DNA from: a virus
Virus record (IMG/VR): IMGVR_UViG_3300017971_000001
Span: 124,001-188,000 of that record
Direction: 5' to 3' (one strand)
Length of the DNA stretch: 64,000 nt
Shown here: positions 59,155-64,000 of the stretch, piece by piece
Layout: every line of letters starts with the position of its first letter
Position numbering within the stretch: the stretch's first letter is position 1
Position numbers and translations under genes: made by a program
Notes under the pieces: generated by a model
Seen by the model: the letters and a program-made list of their open reading frames with translations, nothing else
Database searches by the model: none
Told to the model about the DNA's origin: nothing

Positions 59155-59298
59155 ATGGACGAACTGGCTTACCTGGGGTCGCAGCGCCGCGAAAAGCGTC
59201 GCTGCCAGCGCGCACCGCGCGAAGGGCACCACAGTGGGTCAGGACGGAAGGAGCAGCGCTGGGGCGCTGCTCGATCAGACCGAGTGGGAACGAAGTAA
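59155..59298 (+). CDS. Tiny basic ORF (47 aa), tentative
   Basis: ATG lies 5 nt after a TAGAAT box (59144-59149), so a leaderless mRNA is possible. MDELAYLGSQRREKRRCQRAP. No ribosome binding site. Overlaps the next gene by 65 nt. Confidence 0.3.
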   Translation: MDELAYLGSQRREKRRCQRAPREGHHSGSGRKEQRWGAARSDRVGTK

Positions 59299-59725
59299 CA
59301 CCTGCCGACGCATGTTCTTGGCGCTCATTGACGCCGGGGAGGACATGCAGAAAATCGTTGAGGAGCTCCTGTCTCTCGCCGATCTCTATCGGCCAGAGAG
59401 TCAGAACTCCCTCACAGCGCATTACTATTGGCGCAACGGCTTGCGAGACGGGAAGAACCCAGACAAGGAGGTCGCAGACCGAACCTACCTGGTGTTCCGC
59501 TACGTGAGCCAGGCCTTCAGTGAGCCAGTCCCCCCTGTCGTCATGGGCGGCGGCGAGCCGATCATTTGCACGGTGATCCGAAAGCACGTCCCTCAAGCGC
59601 CCCGGGGGTTCTCAAGTCTGGCCCGCCGAGTCGGCGATCCAAAGAACCCGCCTGCAGCCTCCGCGCTTAGCACCCCCTTCAAGAGCTTGGTCAGCGTCAG
59701 CGACCCAACAGAGGATTCCTGGTGA
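59234..59725 (+). CDS. Hypothetical protein
   Basis: 163 aa from GTG with AAGGG 7 nt upstream. RRMFLALIDAGEDMQKIVEELLSLADLYRPES is helical; the C-terminal half is Pro/Ser-rich. Ends by GTGA overlap with the phosphatase. Confidence 0.65.
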   Translation: MGQDGRSSAGALLDQTEWERSNTCRRMFLALIDAGEDMQKIVEELLSLADLYRPESQNSLTAHYYWRNGLRDGKNPDKEVADRTYLVFRYVSQAFSEPVPPVVMGGGEPIICTVIRKHVPQAPRGFSSLARRVGDPKNPPAASALSTPFKSLVSVSDPTEDSW

Positions 59726-60189
59726 GCGAGCCAACCCTCCTCATGACCCATGCCTCCGGTGGCGAGCTCCACCAGGGCGGCCGGCTCGAGGCGACGCGGG
59801 CTGCGGACGGGCGTCTGAAGTGCGATTTCTTGGTCCTGGCGGCCAAAGAGATTCGATTTTCAGGCGAAGGTCAGCTGAACGGAGTCGTTATTCCGCTCAC
59901 GGACGGGACTCCGCTCTCAGCGCAGGACTGGTGCTCGATCTACAAGCACGCACTCGAGACTGCGAAGGAATGCGCCGACCAGGTCTTGAACGGAAAGATC
60001 GTCTACGTGACCTGTGCTCAGGGTTGGAACCGCAGCGGCCTGATCGCCGGCATGACGCTTTGCTTGCTGGGCTGGGACGACAAGGAGGCGATCGATCGGA
60101 TCCGTGAGGTTCGTAGCTGGGGCGCACTCAGCAACCGCGCGTTCACAAGTATGGTCAGCGGAAATCGGACTGGAGTCGGCTTCGTCTGA
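59722..60189 (+). CDS. Dual-specificity protein phosphatase-like protein
   Basis: 155 aa from GTG. VYVTCAQGWNRSGLIAGMTL carries the CX5R(S) active-site loop (Cys-A-Q-G-W-N-Arg-Ser) of tyrosine and dual-specificity phosphatases, and PLTDGTPLSAQDW supplies an upstream Asp that could be the general acid. The target, protein or RNA 5' end, is unknown. Confidence 0.75.
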   Translation: MSEPTLLMTHASGGELHQGGRLEATRAADGRLKCDFLVLAAKEIRFSGEGQLNGVVIPLTDGTPLSAQDWCSIYKHALETAKECADQVLNGKIVYVTCAQGWNRSGLIAGMTLCLLGWDDKEAIDRIREVRSWGALSNRAFTSMVSGNRTGVGFV

Positions 60190-60239
60190 GCTTCAGGTTC
60201 TTTTCGTTGCTTGACTTGTGGCAAATTTCGACTTTCTGA

Positions 60240-60268
60240 TTGACCCGGGCGATCCGGTCCTCTATCTT
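60240..60268 (+). promoter_or_regulatory. Promoter upstream of PTH2 gene and tRNA array
   Basis: TTGACC (60240-60245), 17-nt spacer, TATCTT (60263-60268). A second motif, GCTTGACAGTCAGGG at 60289-60303, is identical over 15 nt to the -35 region of the leftward promoter at 35.88 kb but lacks a -10 box. Confidence 0.6.
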
Positions 60269-60384
60269 TCCGTCCATGCAGAACCGAGCTTGACAGTCAG
60301 GGACGCGCCCCAACCCAGAGGGGCAAGACGAGCGACCGCAAGGCACTCTCCACTTCGGATCGAGGGCCTCGTTTCACGCACTAC

Positions 60385-60804
60385 TTGATCGTTCGTCGCG
60401 ACCTGCCGCTCGGAGTCATTGCTGCCCAGCTTGCTCATGCCGCTCGTGAGAGTTCGCGCACGCGCTGGACGCTCCCCGAAAAGCACCTCCACTTCAAGCG
60501 CTGCAAGCGCGACCCGGACGAAGTCGTCTACGTGGTCGTGCTCTCCGTTGACTCGGGGCCCGAGCTCCGCGAGCTCGCGTCCAAGCTCGAGCGCCGGCGG
60601 ATCCCCACTTACTTGATCGAGGAGCCCGACCTGGACGGTCAGGCGACCGCGGTCGGCGTCGGCCCGGTCGATACCGGTCGAGCCTGGAAGGCTGTCCGTC
60701 GTGTGCTCGGCCAGCTTCCCCTATTCGGTCCGTCGGATCGATCAACGCTCAAGCGAGCCCATTTCAGCAAGGTGAATCGGTGGCCGAGTTCCGCAAGCTC
60801 ATGA
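60385..60804 (+). CDS. PTH2-family peptidyl-tRNA hydrolase-like protein
   Basis: 139 aa from TTG. IVRRDLPLGVIAAQLAHAARES is the N-terminal PTH2 signature (R-x-DL ... AAQ-x2-HA), and later LIEEPDLDGQATAVGVGPVDTG and LGQLPLF match the end of the fold. The family releases peptides from peptidyl-tRNA. The frame extends upstream (FTHYLIVRRD) without a standard start. Stands just before a tRNA cluster, which fits the function. Confidence 0.75.
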   Translation: MIVRRDLPLGVIAAQLAHAARESSRTRWTLPEKHLHFKRCKRDPDEVVYVVVLSVDSGPELRELASKLERRRIPTYLIEEPDLDGQATAVGVGPVDTGRAWKAVRRVLGQLPLFGPSDRSTLKRAHFSKVNRWPSSASS

Positions 60805-61082
60805 CCCAGGACCGCCTACTCGCGTTCGAGCGCCTGCTCGAAGACGGGATCGACGAGACCCTCTTCGGCCACCCGCCGGACTCCAAAGACAAGGAGGCAT
60901 GGAACCGTTACGCCCAGGGCGTGGACTTGCTCGAGCCGGCCCTCGAAGCGTTCAAGAGTTCGGTCTGCGAGGCGCTCGGCTGCGCGCCTGTGATCAACGA
61001 CTACTGCATGAGGCCGAAGTGCGATCACTGTGCATTCTGCGGCAAGTCTATGCCCGGAGAGGCGCCTAGAGAACAAGATTAA
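60780..61082 (+). CDS. Hypothetical small protein with CDHCAFC motif
   Basis: 100 aa from GTG, overlapping the PTH2 gene by 25 nt. Helical then VINDYCMRPKCDHCAFCGKSMPG, a compact four-cysteine site. Ends 4 nt before the first tRNA-like element. Confidence 0.65.
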   Translation: MAEFRKLMTQDRLLAFERLLEDGIDETLFGHPPDSKDKEAWNRYAQGVDLLEPALEAFKSSVCEALGCAPVINDYCMRPKCDHCAFCGKSMPGEAPREQD

Positions 61083-61086
61083 ACAA

Positions 61087-61161
61087 GCGCGGGTAGCTCA
61101 ACGAGGAGAGCGGCCAGTGAAATACCTGGAAGGGAGCGGCGTGCAAGTCCCGCCCCGCGCA
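61087..61161 (+). tRNA. tRNA-like element a (8-nt anticodon loop)
   Basis: 75 nt. Perfect 7-bp acceptor (GCGCGGG/CCCGCGC), D-arm TAGCTC...GAGC, T-loop-like TGCAAGT. The anticodon arm CCAG-TGAAATAC-CTGG has an 8-nt loop and the T-stem strand GCGGcG holds one unpaired base. TGAAA suggests a Phe-like GAA anticodon, but the geometry is non-standard. Confidence 0.45.
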
Positions 61162-61165
61162 ACAC

Positions 61166-61232
61166 GGTCCGGTAGCTCAATGAAGAGCGTAGCCTTCGGG
61201 CTGAGGTGGTAGGTCACACCTGCCCCGGACCA
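61166..61232 (+). pseudogene. tRNA-like element b (no anticodon loop)
   Basis: 67 nt. Acceptor GGTCCGG/CCGGACC is perfect, D-arm TAGCTCAATGAAGAGC is good, T-arm GGTAG-GTCACAC-CTGCC is fair. Where the anticodon arm should be there is AGCC-TTCG-GGCT, a UUCG tetraloop hairpin with no room for an anticodon. Four nt shorter than needed. Non-decoding remnant or a specialised RNA. Confidence 0.45.
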
Positions 61233-61240
61233 ACAACAAG

Positions 61241-61332
61241 AGCCTGTAGCTCAGAGGGCTCATGGGATACCCGCGACGGAGTGCGCACGAAGTCGTCGGT
61301 AGAGCATGGGGGCAAGGATCGTCGGTCGGGCT
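61241..61332 (+). pseudogene. tRNA-like element c (D-arm split by insert)
   Basis: AGCCTG pairs with CGGGCT at the ends. TAGCTCAGA and GGTAGAGCA look like the two halves of a D-arm separated by about 41 nt that includes a GGG-ATA-CCC hairpin. No anticodon or T-arm of normal size fits afterwards. Boundaries are uncertain. Confidence 0.3.
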
Positions 61333-61350
61333 AGCTACCCAATCGTCTCT

Positions 61351-61409
61351 TTGCTGGAGCACCTGCCTAAAAAGCAGGAGGTCGCGAGGTTCGAATCCCG
61401 CCAAGCAGG
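61351..61409 (+). pseudogene. tRNA-like element d (lacks D-arm)
   Basis: Anticodon arm CCTGC-CTAAAAA-GCAGG and T-arm GCGaGG-TTCGAAT-CCCGC are clear, but the sequence before leaves no D-arm. An imperfect acceptor TTGCTGG/CAAGCAG is possible. The loop reads AAA at the anticodon positions. The 3' end overlaps the next element by 5 nt. Confidence 0.35.
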
Positions 61410-61480
61410 AGTAGCTCAGCTACGAGAGAGCGTTCGGCCTCGAGTCGAAAGGTCGCGGCGTGCAATCCCCGCCTCCTGCA
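61405..61480 (+). tRNA. tRNA-like element e (near-canonical, possible Arg-TCG)
   Basis: 76 nt. Perfect acceptor GCAGGAG/CTCCTGC, D-arm, 5-bp anticodon stem TTCGG/TCGAA with loop CCTCGAG. Position 33 is C instead of the near-universal T, which makes the anticodon (TCG) uncertain. T-stem GCGGcG/CCCGC again has one extra base. Confidence 0.5.
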
Positions 61481-61516
61481 TTCTTCGGATCCAAGTTTCC
61501 ACGCCTCGGCGTGAGG

Positions 61517-61566
61517 AAAGACCGTAGCTCGTGCAAGGCGGGCTGGATCCATGTCGGTGGTCTTTG
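61517..61566 (+). other. Miniature tRNA-like hairpin f
   Basis: AAAGACC pairs with GGTCTTT (7 bp) around TAGCTCGTGCAAGGCGGGCT, a D-arm-like hairpin, with 15 nt left over and no anticodon or T arms. A competing hairpin (61496-61519) uses part of its 5' strand. Confidence 0.3.
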
Positions 61567-61613
61567 ATAATCTTTCCCGCGAACTAGACCTCCGGTCTTT
61601 GAAATCTGATCAA

Positions 61614-61688
61614 CCGCCAGTAGCTCAGTTGGTAGAGCGTCGCGTCTAAGCAGCGCGAAGGTCAAGGGTTCGAGTCCCTTCCGGCGGA
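61614..61688 (+). tRNA. tRNA-like element g (enlarged anticodon loop)
   Basis: 75 nt. D-arm TAGCTCAGTTGGTAGAGC and T-arm AAGGG-TTCGAGT-CCCTT are canonical. The acceptor CCGCCAG/CCGGCGG has one A-C mismatch. The anticodon hairpin TCGCG/CGCGA encloses a 9-nt loop TCTAAGCAG; reading it as T-CTA-A would give an amber-type anticodon, closing a T-G pair would give AAG (Leu). The 36-nt array follows 7 nt later. Confidence 0.5.
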
Positions 61689-61695
61689 ACACGAG

Positions 61696-62690
61696 CGAGT
61701 CCAGCAGACCGACCCGAACAGAGATCACGAGCGAGCCGACGAGCAAGACACGAACAGCGACTTCGAGCGAGCCGCTACCGACGACACGAGCATGGTATGC
61801 GAACGAGCAATGAGTTCGAATTCGATCGAAGGTGAAGAGCGAGTCGACTTTGCGGAATCGACCGTAGCAGATCAACGAGCCACCAGGTAAGAACCGACCC
61901 TAAGCAGCGAACGAGCCGCTAGAAGCGAATCGATCATGGCGAGCTAGCGAGCCATTGCCCCAGACACGAGCACCAAGGATAAGCGAGCTAAGGAACTCCG
62001 AGTCGAACATAGCCCATGAGCGAGCCCCTCATGCAGACACGATCAGAGATCGGGACCGAGCGCTCTGCGACGACACGATCAAAGCCCGCGACCGACCGAA
62101 TCTTGAGGTGAGAATCGATCCAGCATTGCGAGTGAGCCATGGACCGGGAAACGAGAAGCAAGCACAAGCGAGTCTCAGAACACGATCCGAACAACGACGA
62201 GGAACGAGCCTTAGCGCTCGACGCGAACGTCAAGAACAAGCGAGCCTCAGATCCACGACCTGACCGAAGAGGTAAAGCGAACCATGCGCCGGGAATCGAT
62301 CGCTACGAACAAGTGATCCGTAGCCTTCGAATCGAACGAAGAGAACGTGAGAGCCCCAGTTAGGGACCCGATCTAGACGAACGAGCGAGCCTTAATGTCC
62401 GACACGAGCAGCAGGAGCGGGAGCGAGTCCTGGTAGTCGAACCGACCAGACAGCCACGAACGAGCCTTTCACGTCGACGCGAGCATAGACGTGGATCGAG
62501 TCCTCAGCACAACGAATCGAGCATGGCGGAAGAGCGAGCCCTCGGCGTCGAAATGATTCATGAATCAAGAGCGAGTCGAACCCGATAACTCGAGCAGGGT
62601 TCCCGACCGAGCAGCCACTATCACCTAGACAAGATCGTGAAGAAGGAGCGAGCCTAAGCTCTGGACTTCAGCGTGACCGACAAGCGAGCC
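61696..62690 (+). repeat. Array of 27 degenerate ~36-nt hairpin units
   Basis: Linker hexamers CGAGCC or CGAGTC and variants start at 61696, 61732, 61768, 61804, 61840, 61876, 61912, 61948, 61984, 62021, 62057, 62093, 62133, 62169, 62205, 62241, 62278, 62314, 62350, 62386, 62424, 62461, 62497, 62535, 62572, 62608, 62649 and 62685. The first eight steps are exactly 36. A second hexamer (CGAGCA, CGAACA, CGATCA, CGACCA) starts 19 nt into most units. The 13-nt and 11-nt segments between vary but are often complementary to each other. T is scarce on the plus strand. No protein is encoded. Confidence 0.85.
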
Positions 62691-62725
62691 CGCCCGCCGG
62701 ACCCCGGCAGGCGGGCTTCTTTTTT
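62688..62725 (+). terminator. Strong intrinsic terminator ending the array
   Basis: 12-bp stem with one mismatch (62688-62700 with 62704-62716), 3-nt loop, then TTCTTTTTT. Shares its 5' strand with the last array linker, so the array is the 3' end of a transcript. Confidence 0.95.
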
Positions 62726-62739
62726 GCGAGAATGAAACC

Positions 62740-63813
62740 ATGACCTACCGAATCAATGCCCGCGGTGACCGCGGGCGGCGCGAGCTCGAGCGGGCAGGCG
62801 ACGTCGAGGCTCAGGCTTCCGCGCTGAACGAGCGCCGTAGGACCGGAGAGATCAGCGAGGGTGCCCTCTCTGCGCTCGTAGACCTTGGCTACGAACCTGC
62901 GTCCCTGCTCGTTGGTCGCGAAGGTGGAACGGCGCCGATCTACCGCTGGTCGAGCTTGCGCTACCCCGACCGTGAGATCTTCGACGTCGAGCGCCGGATC
63001 CATGACTACGGGAAGAAGGTGATCGCTCACTTCGCCTTCGAGTCGATCGCAACGTTGATCGGCCTGGCGAATCAGCGCGGAATGCTGGTCCACGACAGCA
63101 ACCGAGACACCGAGCTCTTCAAGTCTGGCATGCGCGCGGTCCCCTTCGGTGAGATCGGTGTCGACGAGATCGTGGTCGAATACGGACTCGCGCCGCTGGC
63201 CTATATCGACCTCTGCGCCGAGGTGCTCGAGGACCCGTCCACCATGCTTCCCAACGCAGCTGAGATTCGAGAGATCGAGACCCAACTGCGCGATATGCAG
63301 GCCCAAGAGGAAGAGGGTCGCCAGGTCGACGACGAGATCAACGAGCTCGAGGGCCGCCTCTACTACGCCCAGAACCCAGGTCAGTACGCCCGGGACATGA
63401 GGGACGCGGCTCACGTTGCCTCTGAGCACGCTCGCGACGAAGCCGAAGGGGCCGCTTTTCATTTCTCGGATCAGAGCTTGTCGCTTCCGCTGCTCTGGTA
63501 CGCGCTGGCGGAGGCGTGTGCCTCGCTGATCGATATCTTCTTCGGGTTTCGAATGCTGGAAGGAGAGAGTTTCTCGTTCACCCAGTCCGGCACGACCTAC
63601 CTGCCCAACGAGGACCTCAGCCCACGCAGTCTGCTCGAGGTCATGGCGAACTGCGCCTACGGCTACGGCTACACGAACGACCCTACGAACTTTCACCGTC
63701 CGTTCGGGGTTGCGATCGGCGGTTTCGACAGCATGTCCAAGCACTTCTGGCCGAGATTCGTCTCGGACTTTTCTCCGGACATGATCGAAACCATTCTTGA
63801 GGAGGGGTTGTGA
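62740..63813 (+). CDS. Hypothetical protein with L-E-R module
   Basis: 357 aa from ATG, 15 nt after the terminator T-run. Residues 8-55 (DRGRRELERAGDVEAQASAL ... RTGEISEGALSALVDLGYEP) are the recurring module, in the same form as the gene at 49003. The middle is acidic and helical (IRELETQLRD type coiled coil, EIETQLRDMQAQEEEGRQVDD in sequence). C-terminal domain with SFTQSGTTYLPNEDLSP. Function unknown. No ribosome binding site is visible. Confidence 0.7.
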   Translation: MTYRINARGDRGRRELERAGDVEAQASALNERRRTGEISEGALSALVDLGYEPASLLVGREGGTAPIYRWSSLRYPDREIFDVERRIHDYGKKVIAHFAFESIATLIGLANQRGMLVHDSNRDTELFKSGMRAVPFGEIGVDEIVVEYGLAPLAYIDLCAEVLEDPSTMLPNAAEIREIETQLRDMQAQEEEGRQVDDEINELEGRLYYAQNPGQYARDMRDAAHVASEHARDEAEGAAFHFSDQSLSLPLLWYALAEACASLIDIFFGFRMLEGESFSFTQSGTTYLPNEDLSPRSLLEVMANCAYGYGYTNDPTNFHRPFGVAIGGFDSMSKHFWPRFVSDFSPDMIETILEEGL

Positions 63814-64000
63814 GCGACCGGAGGGAGAGGCAGGCAGAGCGGGTAGGGGACGAGGTCGGTCGACTCAAGGCCCTGCACCGCCGCGGCGTCCTGCCGTTCT
63901 GGAAGCTCGAACTCCTCGCCTGGCTCGACTATGAGCCTGCGAAGGAACTGGCAGAAGCGCCGGGCGAAGTGCGACTCCTCGACGCGGCGGACCTCGTCGC
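63810..64000 (+). CDS. Partial hypothetical protein with L-E-R-type module
   Basis: Starts at GTG (GTGA overlap) and runs off the window after 63 codons. DRRERQAERVGDEVGRLKALHRRGVLPFWKLELLAWLDYEP is the same module as the gene upstream (compare GALSALVDLGYEP). Probably another member of the family. Confidence 0.65.
   Translation, partial: MSDRRERQAERVGDEVGRLKALHRRGVLPFWKLELLAWLDYEPAKELAEAPGEVRLLDAADLV

Noticed and set aside
60289-60303. GCTTGACAGTCAGGG as a second promoter before PTH2
   Set aside because: The -35-like box has no -10 element at 16-18 nt.
62139-62363. Open frame inside the hairpin array
   Set aside because: It exists because T is rare there; highly charged, no ribosome binding site, and it ignores the 36-nt structure.
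61696-62690. CRISPR array
   Set aside because: The period is regular, but the conserved parts are only two hexamers, the rest is self-complementary rather than unique, and there are no cas genes.
61696-62690. Array loops as antisense to 16S rRNA
   Set aside because: GACACGAGC is complementary to a conserved 16S segment near position 1064, but many units differ (CGAACA, CGATCA, CGACCA) and a 9-nt match is expected by chance at about the percent level.

Overview
The window is a high-GC, gene-dense segment of a large tailed dsDNA phage, or a phage-like element. Genes overlap by a few bases (ATGA, GTGA, TTGA, TAATG) and GTG starts are very common. The repertoire is phage-like: RusA resolvase, ERF annealing protein, SSB-like protein, Cas4/RecB-like nuclease, two helicases with inteins, an AEP-type primase, dNMP kinase, two DNA methyltransferases, a tmRNA and tRNAs. 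No capsid, tail, portal or terminase gene was recognised. The host cannot be named from the sequence; high GC and bacterial promoters and ribosome binding sites are all that can be said.

Layout. From 1 to about 36.6 kb nearly everything reads leftward. Most of these genes are small and unknown. Five long proteins (about 4.6-18 kb) look like strings of modules joined at a basic-x-Asn-Pro motif, and many carry a recurring R-x-R-x-L-E-R helical module. A tRNA-Gly and a 409-nt tmRNA with its own promoter lie at 4.0-4.6 kb. An intein-split SNF2-type helicase lies at 19.4-22.8 kb, an amino-methyltransferase at 24.1-24.9 kb, a GHKL ATPase with a HExxH site at 27.9-29.5 kb and a C5-cytosine methyltransferase at 33.5-34.4 kb. 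Two TTGACA-N17 promoters (35.87 and 36.6 kb) start leftward transcription. From 36.7 kb the genes read rightward: recombination and replication (ERF, SSB-like, Cas4-like, RusA), superoxide dismutase, an intein-split UvrD-type helicase, an HD hydrolase, a papain-like protease, a lipoprotein and tiny basic proteins. A leftward secreted VWA protein and a roughly 375-nt highly structured non-coding region (53.56-53.93 kb) precede the large primase. Then come an oligoribonuclease-like exonuclease, a CX5R phosphatase and a PTH2-type peptidyl-tRNA hydrolase.

The most unusual part is 61.08-62.73 kb. It holds a cluster of abnormal tRNA-like genes followed directly by about 1 kb of non-coding DNA. That DNA contains 27 degenerate tandem units of about 36 nt, each with a conserved linker (CGAGCC), a second conserved hexamer (CGANCA) usually 19 nt later, and often a variable self-complementary stem. 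It ends in a strong intrinsic terminator, so it is probably transcribed.

Functionally, the window combines DNA recombination and replication, DNA modification, and what looks like a translation-rescue set (tmRNA, peptidyl-tRNA hydrolase, tRNAs). It also carries exported or stress-related proteins (SOD, cysteine protease, VWA, lipoprotein).
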